Positions 1 through 11,026 of a stretch of DNA of 64,000 nucleotides are shown in pieces. A model generated the notes under the pieces. It searched no databases, was not told the origin of the DNA, and worked only from the letters and a program-made list of their open reading frames with translations. The stretch is from assembly GCA_023375675.1 (NCBI GenBank), contig JALQBC010000017.1, positions 434,001-498,000 on the forward strand, in the 5' to 3' direction. Origin of the DNA: Cytospora piceicola. Lineage: Eukaryota > Ascomycota > Sordariomycetes > Diaporthales > Cytosporaceae. How positions within the stretch are numbered: position 1 is the first letter of the stretch; each line of letters begins with the position of its first letter. Both the position numbers and the translations under genes were made by a program.

Positions 1-1995
1 ACAGCCCAAGACTCGCAAGCGACGCCGAGGTGGGGCTGCAGCCGCAGAGGCTCGGCCCGAGGATGTCCCCGCTGCATCAGTTGAAGACGCCCATCAGCAG
101 CAGCAACGGACTGACTTTCAATATCAGCAGGGAGGGGATGTCTCTGCGCCGGCCCCGAAGAGGCAGCGCAACCGAAAGGGTGGCGCAGGTTCCAAAGCTG
201 AAATACCACCCACAACGTTCTACAGCACGACTAGCAGTGTGCCGACTAATGATGACACGGTCACGCCCGCAGAGGACTTCCGGCCATCCACGTCGTCCTC
301 GACCAGCTCAATGCATACCGTTGGAAGCAGCTACTCTTTCCGCAACCGGCCGAGGAAGAACTACTCTGAGATGGCGGACCCAATCAAGGACGTACTCGCC
401 GAAACCAGGCCAAAGAGAGGCCGCAAGCCGAAGAAGGACCAGGAGCCAATGCCGACTTCTGTACCGTCTAACTTCTCGCAAGGTCAATTTGACGGCGGCC
501 GTTTTGACGGAGGTCAATATGACGGCAGTTCCTATGCCCCGTCTAGCCATGGATACCCACAGCAGCAACATCAACATCAGCCTCCACCAAATTCCGTGCT
601 CGCGCTGCCCACCAATCCCTTCATCAACCTGACGGGAGGCGGTCCCGGCCCGCTCATTGCCCCGGCTCCTGTGCGATCTGGACCTACAGCACCACTTCCG
701 CCACACTCGGTTGGTGCCAACAATCCCTTTTCCGCTCCTTACGCTGCTCACAACAACACTCCCGTCGAGCCTCCTCCCCAGCCTCCCCAGTCTCCCAGGA
801 AGAACACTGTCAGGATCAGATTGGTTAACAGACGAGGCCAGAACGCGACACCCCAGCCCATTGGACCACCACCTGCCACTCCTCAGGCCTTTCCCCCTCC
901 TCCCGCCGGACACCAAACCCCGATGGCGCCCCTCCAGCCACCAGCTCCTTTCCACGGACACTCTGGTTATGAGCCACACCCGTACGGCGGTGGCGGCGGC
1001 GGCGGACCGATGCCACCGCAGCACTCGATGCCCGGAGCCGGACCTGGACAGTTCAACTTCTCCGTGAACGCCTCTCCCGGGACTATGTCCATGCCACCCA
1101 TGATGACCAACGCCCATCCGATGTCACACATGGGTCCAGGATCGCTCCCGCCAAACGCCAGCCGCTCGACGTCCAAGGCCCCCGGATCCGGGCGCGCTAC
1201 TCCCGAGCCCTCTTCTGCGGCGTCGTCGAACGGCGGGGTGCAGGGCGAAGAGGGCATGAGCGAGAAGGATTATGCGAGCATGACGAAGAGCGAGAAGATG
1301 AGCGCCAGTATGAAAGGTAAGCGAATCACTCCCCCCCCCCCCTCCCTTCTCTCTCTCCCTTCCACCACCTTTGGATGGGATCAAAGGTCATGGCCCCTGA
1401 CTGACACCGCGATATCACAGCTCGCTGGGCCAACGGTTCGATGCGCCAGGCCGTCAACAAGCGCAAGGAGACCCTCGCGCGGAAGAAGCAGAAACAGTCC
1501 GAGGACAAGGTGGGCGGGCAGACCTCTACGCCGACGCCCCAGCCCGAGTCCCAGAGCCAGACCCCCGGCCCCATCGCGGGGCCACCTGTCCTGCCCCCCG
1601 GCGTCTCCGCGGCCGCCATCGCACAGCCCAGCCCCACCATGCTTCCCCAGCAGCAGCAGCAGCAGCAGCAGCCGCTTCGCGAGTACGGTGAGCCGATGCA
1701 CCTCGTCGGCGGTCCGGACTACGCCCCCATGCCGGTGCCTGGGGTGCGTGGGCTGTCGCCCAGGCCGATGGCTGTTCATGATGAGAGGCATCAGGCGCAT
1801 GTTCAGGCTCAGGCCCAGGCACAGGCCCAGGCTCATGCTCAGGCTCAGGCCCAGGCACAGGGGTATTACCCGGATGGGCCGCACGCTCAACATATGCCCT
1901 TCGGCGGTGGGTACGGACAGTTCTACAGCAACGGTGCCGCCGTGGACGAGAGGAATGGCGGACCTGCTCCCCCTGGCTGGGGGCCGCAGAACTGA
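1..1995 (+). CDS. 3' part of a Pro/Gln-rich, probably nuclear protein with AT-hook-like tract (partial)
   Basis: The frame is already open at position 2, so the start codon lies upstream of the window. Two exons are visible: 2-1316 and 1421-1995, separated by a 104-bp intron (GTAAGC donor, CACAG acceptor) that contains a C13 run; together they give 629 residues plus a TGA stop. The visible N-terminal part is basic (KRRR, then RPKRGRKPKK, an AT-hook-like tract). Most of the rest is low complexity, rich in Pro, Gly, Ser and Gln. The splice joins a basic stretch (SMKARWANGSMRQAVNKRKE) that looks more constrained than its surroundings. The C-terminal part has a polyQ run (near 1650-1672) and Gln-Ala repeats (1804-1862). 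I do not recognise a named family; a chromatin or transcription role is inferred only from the basic and polyQ composition. Confidence 0.75.
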
Positions 1996-4783
1996 GGACG
2001 GGGGTGCGGCGTTCTTGCGTTCACTTCGATGAGGAAAAGTGCGTTACATGGGGTAAAGGAGGAGGCAGGCAGGCGGGTGTTTTTTTTTTAAAAAAAAAAG
2101 AAAATCTTTGTGTGGTTTGTTTCGTATTGGTTCTTGTGTTTAAAAGCAAATCTTCTTCCCCATCGCGGGAGTAGCATAGCGACGGACGGAAATATGGCAT
2201 TGCATTGTAGCAGGATTCTGGGGAACGGTCCCGGCTAGTTGTTACAAACACGAATAAATTGGTTCGGTATTGCTGAGTGAGCACCAGACTTTCTCTGGAG
2301 AACTACATGTTTTTATGGCCGTGATGTGTCCTGGTGATCCTAGCAACATCATTTTGTCTACGGATCTTGTCAATTTTCTACTGTCCTTGCAGTATACCAA
2401 AGTTTACGAGATATTACTGAAGAAGCAGGCAATGATCATTGATACGTTTCAGATAATCTCTAGTAATTACAGGTAATAGGTGCACATACAGTGGCTACGT
2501 CCCTTATACTTTACAGGTGGCTTGGATGGGCCATGTGGTATATAGGGTGTAGCCATTGTAGCACAATTGTAATCCAGATCAAATAGGTATAAGTAACTCT
2601 ACCTTCTCAGACATCTGCAAACATGTACCTGTAAAGGTTTCATTTCGCTTTTTACCGTCCGAGTTTCACAACTATCGACCTAGGTAATAAATAAATAGAT
2701 ACTAAGAATATGACACAGACTAAATGCAACCTTTTGCTGTGCCTAAAGGTCCTTCGAGACACCAAATCGCTTTCCATTCAAACTTACGCCTCGGCAGCTT
2801 CAAACACCACTTTGACTTGGAGCAGTCCTTATCATCAGGAGGGCTTCTGGAAGCCATAGAAGACTATTGCATGCCTTGTGTGTTATATTAATGACTTTCA
2901 CCGCGGAGGTTAGCAAGAGGTTTGCACGTGGCAATATTCGATCCGGAGTTACTGCTCCTTATAAGCATACACAACATTTGAATGCTACTTACTTTTGTTT
3001 GTTTCAAAATCACAGAAAGCCCCAAGCAGTGTTCGTCTTATAGCACCTAATTGTGATGGGCTAACCAGTCACCACTCTTTCAATCGTGTCACATAAATGT
3101 CCGAGGAGTGCTACGGGATGGGTTTAGGTCCATAGGATCATATGGTGCTTTTTTTATAATACTAGATTGTATTTGCTTTTTATCCTAGCCTGTTTTGATA
3201 ACGACTTGCAGGTGGTGTTTCGCAGGCCTCAGTCTTGAAAGTCTTGTTGCAGATCCTTTTGGCACTTGCGAATGACCCAAATATTCATGTAATTTTTTTT
3301 TTGGCATTTTATACAAAACTAGGCTATATAATACATGGGTCGTAACCTTGGAAGTCTAATTTGAGATAGTCACTAACAGTTTCTGAGTGTATACTGGCAT
3401 GTGACTCGGGAACCGATTATTCAACCTCGTCGGTGGCCGGAGACTGGAGGATAGCTGGAGGGTTGGTTTAAAGATTATTGGAGATTCGCCGCCTGCTGGA
3501 TATGCTAGCAATCTTCTTCCCACTTGCATGTGTAGTTCCCCGAGGATCACTATTGGTGCTTCCTGGCAAGAAGGCCAGAGGGGAGACATGTTTCAGGATG
3601 GATCCATATACTTGGGAATCCTAGTCGCCTGTGTCGAATTTGACCTGGTGCATGTCAGTGGTGCCGGGGGAGAGGAGGGGGGTTGAGGGTCTGAACGAGC
3701 TCGGGTTGCACATGTGGGAAGCCACTTCTGACAGATCGGAATCATTATGGGGCTGGAGGATAGGAAGGCGGCATACACGTTGAGCTGCGTTTTGTGGCAT
3801 CAGACATGATGAGAAGGTTCGTTCTTATTGCCAGCTCCGACGCGGAGTCATTCTCGCAGGAAATGAATGGATGTAGGATATATACATAGTGTTGGTGCTA
3901 GAGCTCCCATGAAGGACGCACTCACTACCTAAGGAAATAACCCATGCAAGTCTGACCACATCGCCCAAGAACATCACAACTGCTAGAATGATAGAAGTCT
4001 AGTCTAGTTTGGTCAATGCGTTGATATCTTGTTCCCACGGGAAAGCGAACAACGCGAACTTTTATGGAACAACGCTGACAAAAGCTACAGCCTCGCCTTA
4101 CCTCGGCCCTGTCCACTTGCAATACCAGACCACGCGAAATGGAAAGGGGAACTTGGGGTGGTGTGGCAATTCTGCAGAGCGTCTACTAGATCAACTTCCA
4201 CTGGCCCATTAGCCGACAACCTTCAAGCAACAGTTGGGCGTGTCATAGGTTCTTGTTCAGAAAGGAAGAATTCATTTGCTGTCCACCGTTGAGTTGCAGA
4301 TGGCGGAACACCAAGAGTGTAACGATAGGGTCTCACTGGGAGCAGACATGCGATCACGATTAACTGCTGGATCTCTGGCATTCGACCTGAAGCTCGGGCG
4401 GGCGACATGGCTGCGGCGGTCGCACTCTTTCCATACCCGGCAGGGAGAGACGGGCCCAGATTGCTCACATATGCCCTCTCCCCCAGTGCACGGAAGCCGC
4501 CGGAACACTGCGATTCATATCACACGACACACATGTACGGAGACAGCTGAATCGACGTTTTTCCTTTGTCCGTAAATTTCATGCCATCGGTATGAACCTC
4601 CGTTACACGCCAGCCGAAAAAAATGCAAAGCCTGGTTGTTTTTGCCAGGTATGCCGTAAAAAGCCCGTTCATTGCCGAGCCTCTACGGTCTCGGACTCGT
4701 TTTGGATCGTCCTCTCGGTGTGACCCGGTTTCTTCATCGCTGGTCCTAGCACGAAAATCTTCCCACCATCGACATCAACCCGT
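1996..4783. other. Intergenic, no gene recognised
   Basis: About 2.8 kb between the first gene and RPL23. It holds the 3' UTR of the first gene, including a T9A10 palindromic run near 2081-2100. Only short unrelated open frames occur, none with a recognisable motif or splice structure. Composition becomes more A+T-rich between about 2300 and 3400. Confidence 0.6.
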
Positions 4784-5856
4784 TTACATCACAACACCGG
4801 AGTTGGAGGCGATACGGGGCCACAGCTCAGCGGCCTCCTTTCCGACGGGGCCGGTGATGGCGGATCCCTTCATCTCACCCTTGGGGTTGACGATCTGGAG
4901 AACAGATATTAGCACGATTTATGACCCAGGTGTGGCACGTCCAGCGCAATTCTTGCTTTCTCTTCCTTCATAGACTGGGGTTCGTAATCGGAATGTACTT
5001 ACGACACCAGCGTTGTCCTCGAAGTACAGGAAGACACCGTCGGTACGCTTCCAGGGCTTGGACTGGCGGACAATGACGGCGGGGTGGACCTTCTTTCGGA
5101 GCTCGGGCTTTCCCTTCTTGACGGTGGCCATACTGTAGAGCACAATTGTCAGCAAATTGTTGTTTGTTGATCGGTTCCGTTTTATCGTGTCGGTGGACCG
5201 GAATGTGTTTGTTGTGCAAGTTGTCGCGTGCTTTGACTCGGGATCGAAGGCGCCTTGTGCTTGTCGAATTCGGGATATACGTACACCATGTCACCGACAC
5301 CACCAGCGGGCAGTCTGTTGAGACGAGCACCGATACCCTTGACGGAGATGATGTACAGGTTTCGTGCACCGGAGTTGTCAGCGCAGTTCATGATGGCACC
5401 ACTGTGTACCCCTGTCAGCTTCCATTCCATGTTCCAATATCGCGAGGCTCGGTTCGTGTCGAGGGTTGATCGCGAATCATCGAGGTTCGGGTATGTCGGA
5501 AAACGTACACTGGGAGACCCAGGGTCATCTTGAGCTTGCCACCGGGGGCACCACGACTGTGAACATAGCTCTGTCAGCGGAAAAGTTCCTCCATGCCTTG
5601 AAGTTCAAGGCTTCTTGTGATCCATCTCTTTCAGTCGTCCATTCCAGCTGTTTGCGATCGGTCTGCGGTGTCAAATTCGGTCGTTCGCTGTAGTTTTGCT
5701 CGTCTTGCACAAATTTTGTAGCCCTGATGTCGTATTTGCATCCCGCCCAATTGAGGATGCCTTCCCCACCACTGTCACCGCGCAAACTGCTGGAATGGAC
5801 GCCGAATCGTATGTTTCGAGAGATATGTTGGTCGGCACTCACGAGATCTTGGCCAT
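4784..5856 (-). CDS. RPL23: 60S ribosomal protein L23 (uL14), five exons
   Basis: Encodes universal ribosomal protein uL14, a large-subunit component at the subunit interface. Exons on the minus strand, in transcript order: 5843-5856, 5509-5556, 5285-5401, 5003-5132 and 4784-4894. They sum to 420 nt, i.e. 139 residues plus stop, close to the yeast length. The first exon is only 14 nt (ATG plus codons for A-K-I and two bases of a Ser codon). The joined protein reads [12 protein letters not shown], then the hallmark tracts [41 protein letters not shown] and [17 protein letters not shown], ending SNSGVVM. Every junction restores the family consensus (for example GDMV-MATVKK across the intron at 5133-5284). 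It is transcribed divergently from the secreted-protein gene starting at 7036. Intron-rich 5' ends are usual for fungal ribosomal protein genes. Confidence 0.97.
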
Positions 5857-6143
5857 TTTGATTTATTGAGAGGGTATCAACGGTCGATGGGAGAAAATGG
5901 CCGAGGTTCGGGAGAGTCTTTCGTGATGTTGCTGTCGAGTGAAGCGGAGCAAGTCTTGAACTAGCAGCAGAAATTTGGGTGTGTCGCGTAGGGTTGCAGA
6001 AATTGGTAGTGCTATCGTCACGTGTAGATAAGTCTGGAAGACCCACCCGCCTGTTTTGATTGGGTCAGCTTTTGGGTTAGCCTTTCACCTCTCGAAATTT
6101 AAATACAAGTAAACAACTAAGTACTTGAGACATATGATCCATT

Positions 6144-6164
6144 GGATTGATTGATTGATTGACT
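6144..6164. repeat. (TTGA)n microsatellite
   Basis: Four to five tandem copies of a TTGA tetranucleotide in the RPL23 upstream region. Confidence 0.85.
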
Positions 6165-6317
6165 TGGACCATTGGCCCGGAAATGGAAATCATTCATGAT
6201 TGAAGAGTCCACCGATCTTAATCAATATGACCCCTGCTGGCTTCGCTGACACGATACGAACTGACACGATGTACGGTGCAGCACCAGTGACATTCATTGG
6301 AATTTACCTATAGGCTA

Positions 6318-6357
6318 CCTTGGTACTTAGGTACTAAGGTAAGTACCTAGGTACCTT
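6318..6357. repeat. Degenerate GGTACCTA/TAGGTACC motif cluster
   Basis: Overlapping copies of a palindromic TAGGTACC/ACCTAGGT-type motif with single-base changes. A similar CCTAGGTAGGTA cluster occurs at 27469-27480, upstream of the kinesin gene. Confidence 0.6.
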
Positions 6358-6551
6358 GCACGAACCATTTGAGGGCAGAATGGGCATGGCTTGCAAGTGG
6401 AAGCCGCCTGCCAAGCCGCCTGCCGGCTTCTTCATCATCACACTTACACCTTCCAAAGGCACTTGGAGTCTCGTTCCTGCCGTCGCTTCAAGGCTTACCT
6501 GAGGTGCCTACCTTGGTAAATCCTAATTGCGGCGTCACATGTTCCATCCTG

Positions 6552-6598
6552 GGCACTGGCACTGGCACTGGCACTGGCACTGGCACTGGCACTGGCAC
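6552..6598. repeat. (GGCACT)n hexanucleotide microsatellite
   Basis: Seven perfect copies of GGCACT plus a partial eighth. Open frames across it (repeated Gly-Thr or Ser-Ala) are artefacts of the repeat. Confidence 0.95.
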
Positions 6599-7035
6599 GG
6601 AGCAACGACTGCCCTTCCTTTATTGATGTTGTCCATCGTCCGGACATCCTCCAGATGCCCTCATTGTCCCTCCTCCCCACACTTCATCCTGGCTCTTTCC
6701 AAGCATGAAGAGTTCACGAGGTGCCGTATCGAACCATGACGCACCTCGAGATGCTGAGATGCTTTTTAGATTTTATCTGGCAGTAGCTATTTGGAATACG
6801 TTCAAGGACAGGTAATGGCAAGAGTAGGGGGAGAAACACCGTCAACCCACATGTCACGGTTCACCATTTTGCAATCCATGAGATGCATCACCGGACGACA
6901 TGTCTTCCTCTCTATTTTGTCACTTCCAATGATCACTGCATTCGCTCACTTGTGATTTCAGTTTCGCTTGCATTCCTTGCTTCACTTCTTCTGCCTTTCT
7001 TGGTGACATTTGAGTGCAGTTGTCACTCCCCGTAG

Positions 7036-9552
7036 ATGGTCCTGCCGACCGTCATGATCATCATGGCGCTGTTTAGCAGCCTGCCCTCGTTCCTGGTCAT
7101 ATTTGGCTTGTTTTTTGCTTGGCTTGCTGATGCTCAGACCGAAACCATCTATCTCACACAGACAGTTTTTACAGCCTGTGATTGTTCCGCGTCCTTGTCC
7201 TCGTCCACGGTCTCCTTCTTGATGCCCTCGATCGTACCGGTAAGTTCTGACCGAATCTTCCTCATAGAATTCAGAAACTAACGGAAACAGCCACTCTCGA
7301 TACTGACTGCGACTCCTGCGACTCCCGCGACGCCTGGTACGCTCTCATCCCCTGTGGTTGTGTCCATCCTCGGCGGTGCAACGCCTGGTTTTACCGTGCC
7401 AGTGTCGGTGACATCGACGTTGATCGGTACTTTCCCGGCCCTGAGTGCCCTATCATCTGGTGCCCTGGACTCTGTGTCTACCCTGCCTTCATCATGGCCA
7501 GAGCCTATGGACAGCCTCCCCAGCAACGGAGGGTTTACGGCCACCACCACCGTCACCACCACCGAGGTCCCCACGGCCACAATTCCTACTATTGCTTCCG
7601 TCATCTCCCTCTCCAATGGTCTTGGCTCTCTGCTCTCTTCGAGCACCACATCGACATCGTCCTACAGCTCTGCTGGGATTTCACTTACTGCGCCGGGTGG
7701 TGACACTATCATCGAGCCGATCACTTCTATGATGGCACCCACAGCTCCATCATCCGCCCTGACGACTTCAGGCATCCCGCCCGCCTTGTCTGTCAACCTC
7801 AGTCTCATCAGCTCGGATATGTCCCTTGGGTCATCAGCTGCACTCATCAGTTTTGGCACATCTTCACCCGCCGTCTACTCAACTGTCCTGCCTCCTGGGT
7901 TTTCTTTGGCCACTTCTTCTCAAACCCTCGCGACCTATTCGGCTATCACCTTGAGCAGTGTGTCTTTGACTGGGGTGACCATTCTCGCCCCTCGTTCGCC
8001 TACGTCTTGCTATGCACTCCCCACGCCGTCAGCGTCTATGGATTTGGTTGCGGTGGCTGTCAATCCCCAGGGTAACTACGATTTGAGCAGCCCAATGTTG
8101 TTTTCTTTCGGAGAAAATGCTACCAACCCTCAGTACATCGGGGCTTTGGCAAGTGGTGACCCCTATATTCTTGATTTGTCTCCCGACCATCCCATTACCG
8201 GCCAACTTGGACTACAAATTCCCGGTCATAATGCCTTGGTTTTTGATGGCTCAGGAATAAGTCTCTTTACGGGAAATTGCACTTCCCTGTCTCAGGTGAT
8301 CATTGACAACTTCTACAGTCAACTGAGCGCCATGAGTGGGCTCAGTCCCAGCCGACTTGGAAAGAGACAGGGCCTCCTCAATACCACCAACTTCGTGGTT
8401 GAGGTGTCAGTTGACAGCTATTTGAACACCCCCTACTTCAGCCCCAACCTCACGTTCGGTAATTCCTTGTGCACGCTTCAGACTAACACAATGGGCACTG
8501 CGGTGGACAATATCACCTGGTCCTGTGTATACCCGCCACCCAAGGGCGGTGCCGCAGCTTGTGCAGCCAGACTCAGCACGTGGCTAAGCGGCTTGAGCCT
8601 TGCGTCCACCACACCAGAAGCTCCTACTGAAGTGCTGGCGACCCTCAGTCCTTTCCTGTCCTTGGCTGGAGACTCCCTTCTGTTGTTGTTCCCTGGCTCA
8701 GACCCGGCTCTCGGCCTTGGGCTCGCATTTATGCGACAAGTTGAGGCTGCGGCGAAAGAAGCTGTCGGTGACGTGGGTTCCGCAGCTTGCAACGTGATGC
8801 ATAGCTTTGATTCCGATGACCTGGTTTTGGTGGACAGTGGACCGCTAGGAACAAAGACCCTGGGTTCTTTTGTCCATGAGCCACCGCCCTCTTTGGCGAT
8901 CAATCTGGCTGCGTCGGCAACAGCGTCTATCGCCATCCTGCCGGCTCGAAAGGCGAACCCAAAGGACGACTTCCTCATGCAGATCGCTACGGACTTCAAG
9001 TCTATCTTTGGTCCGTTTGTCTCTTGGCTTCATGGACTGCCACACCTCGGCATCTTTGGCATGGAGGAGACGGGTATGGTACATCTGCCAACACCGGCAC
9101 CGACAAACCCCATGACAACTACGGTTTCAACGACAACGCTGGATTCTGCCCAGAGCATCGTGCATATTCAGGCTCCCACTGTTACTGTCACTCATGTGCT
9201 TGGCGAGGGCTGGTTCTCGCCAAGCACATATGTCGTCGCCCCTGGCACAATTGCCCAGTTCCCGGGGCTGGCAACTCATGGGCCAGCAACGGGCCAGACT
9301 TCGGCATCTCAAACCCAATCAACCTCTTCGTCCGATGCCAGTTCGGCGTCCAAGAATATTGTTCAGAACGTGGCGGCCCAGCTGGCTGCTATGGACGGAG
9401 ATCCAGGAGTGCGCACAGGATGGCATTGGGACTGGCCAAATCCTCCAAGTGCCCAGATGGAGATGTCGACCACTACGGGGTCTGCACTGGGATATGATGG
9501 GCATGTCGTCTTGGTCACGACTACGGTTACTGAGTGGCTAGGCTCCGCCTGA
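7036..9552 (+). CDS. Large secreted Ser/Thr-rich protein of unknown function
   Basis: Two exons, 7036-7239 and 7291-9552, joined in phase 0 across a 51-bp intron (GTAAGT donor, CTAAC branch-like site at 7278, CAG acceptor) give 821 residues. The first ~33 residues are strongly hydrophobic and end ADA-QTET, a good signal peptide and cleavage site. Residues about 70-300 are Ser/Thr/Pro-rich, as in O-glycosylated fungal wall proteins. A more globular middle begins near SCYALPTP and contains several N-glycosylation sequons (for example NCT, NTT, NLT, NIT). A dibasic KR-Q near residue 425 could be a kexin site. The C-terminus lacks a hydrophobic tail, so no GPI signal is evident. I do not recognise a catalytic motif. 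Probable role: cell-wall or extracellular protein. Confidence 0.85.
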
Positions 9553-9934
9553 GGTGAGCTACAATGAACCACTTCTTGATGCCAACTGCTGCAACGGTCA
9601 TTACGAGCGCACTCGGATGCCAAGTCATGTTTTACGATTTTCACAATTTTGGTGCGGCCTTGTCCGGGCGAAGAAAATGGTAATATCTGCAGGAGCAAAG
9701 GACTGAATTATTGCATACAGTGGCTGGTTGTTATAGGTCTTCTGGTGGACCAGGTCTGCAATTTTGACGCACATGTACTGTGTATCAACCGTTTCCATGT
9801 CATGATCGACGTGGCTGTTCTTAGGCTAGCTTAATTACAAACAACACGATGCCGAAATACATGTTTCATACCACAACGAAGCTGAGCCACTACGGCCTCT
9901 CCACTCTCTAGAGCAACAGGTCATGGATCGATCA
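9553..9934. other. Intergenic between convergent genes, nothing recognised
   Basis: Short convergent 3' region between the secreted-protein gene and the small membrane-protein gene. No gene or repeat seen. Confidence 0.6.
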
Positions 9935-10345
9935 TCACCGCCGCCGCAGTACCTCCTCACCCGCAAACACCACCACTGCACATAAAATCGCCCACGGCAC
10001 AATGTCGGCCAGGTACAGGTACAGCATGTACAGCACACCACAGAACAAGTCCCGGCCACAGCCCATGAAGCTCTGGCCGTTGCCGCACACCACACGCACG
10101 TCGACGACGGCCAGCAGGTTCCACGCGGCAGGGGCGGCGAAGTAGAGCTTGTAGGCGGCGTAGAGGGCCCAGGCGAGGATGCAGAGCTCGCGGAAGGTGG
10201 CCTGGCCGGGGTGCTGGGCGAGCTGTGAGGCGCGGTGGAGGCGCGCGCTGAAGAAGGGGTTCCGGCGGCGGGGCCTGGGGCGGCCGTCGCGGACGACGGT
10301 GCCGTAGCTGGAGCTGTTGGGGCTGGGGCCGGAGCCGCAGGCCAT
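9935..10345 (-). CDS. Small hypothetical membrane protein
   Basis: Single-exon frame of 136 residues from an ATG at 10345. The N-terminal ~35 residues are polar and Arg-rich (RPRPRRR). Hydrophobic segments follow around residues 52-72 (ILAWALYAAYKLYF), 98-112 (FCGVLYMLYLYLADIV) and 113-130 (PWAILCAVVVFAG), ending EEVLRRR. Three or so membrane spans are likely. The strong G+C third-position bias matches neighbouring genes, which supports a real gene, but I recognise no family. It lies tail to tail with the secreted-protein gene. Confidence 0.6.
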   Translation of the reverse strand: MACGSGPSPNSSSYGTVVRDGRPRPRRRNPFFSARLHRASQLAQHPGQATFRELCILAWALYAAYKLYFAAPAAWNLLAVVDVRVVCGNGQSFMGCGRDLFCGVLYMLYLYLADIVPWAILCAVVVFAGEEVLRRR

Positions 10346-11026
10346 GGTGGTGGTGGTGAGTGGTGGGCGATGGGTGATGGGTTACACGACTGGCTCTCCT
10401 CCGCTCAGGGGGGTTTTGAATTTATGTGGAGCTGAGCCTGGTGTTGTAGTGTGTAGTGTGAAAGAGAGATGAATTGAGATGGGATGAGATGTGAGAGGGT
10501 TGAGGTTTGAGGAGTGCACCTTTAGGAAGGGAGTCATCCGAAGAATTATTGGGTATTCGTCTTGAGGTTCGAGTCTTACTTTCTTGATTCCTCTCTTGAT
10601 TTTATATATTTGTTAACAGTGAGCTGAAGATGATATCAAAGAACCCTTGGGAATTCTCGCGTGTTGCCTTGCGCCCCCAAATCTCGGCTCGCTTGTTGTG
10701 GTTGCCTGGGCGCTACGCCGCACTGGGACTTTGTTGCAGCCGAGAAACCCAGAATTTTAACCCCCTTTATTGATTATGAATTTCGTTCGTACTTTGGCGG
10801 AGGTCTTTCCGGGGCAGACTTTATCGTGTAGATATTGATAAGGAGGAAGACTCCTAACCCTAGGGAATATAACAGGGTATTCTGGGCAAGGCAGGCACAA
10901 GACAAGCTGAGTAATCAATGTGACGAAAAGAGACGACACATAAAAGTAAAATCTATCAATCCTTGATAACGTTAACATGAGAGTGGCTTGTGAACCCGTC
11001 ACAAAGCCGACACAAGCCGCCGGGTT
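10346..11026. other. Intergenic, no gene recognised
   Basis: Upstream region of the small membrane-protein gene and 3' region of the MFS gene. A GGTTCGAGTC stretch near 10567 resembles a tRNA B box, but no A box or acceptor stem accompanies it. Confidence 0.55.

Larger units (their letters stand above)
5857..7035. promoter_or_regulatory. Divergent intergenic region between RPL23 and a secreted-protein gene
   Basis: About 1.2 kb shared upstream region of two divergently transcribed genes. It contains the TTGA, TACCTAGG-like and GGCACT simple repeats listed separately. I see no recognisable gene or defined operator. Calling it a bidirectional promoter is inference from gene orientation. Confidence 0.5.

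Noticed and set aside
2081..2100. T9A10 palindrome as a possible terminator
   Set aside because: Bacterial-type terminators do not apply here; it lies in a 3' UTR and is most simply a homopolymer run.
3356..3778. Two adjacent minus-strand frames of 77 and 61 codons
   Set aside because: Composition is not gene-like, frames do not join through plausible splice sites, and no motif is seen.
10490..10600. tRNA-like B-box (GGTTCGAGTC) near 10567
   Set aside because: No matching A box at the right distance and no acceptor stem pairing.
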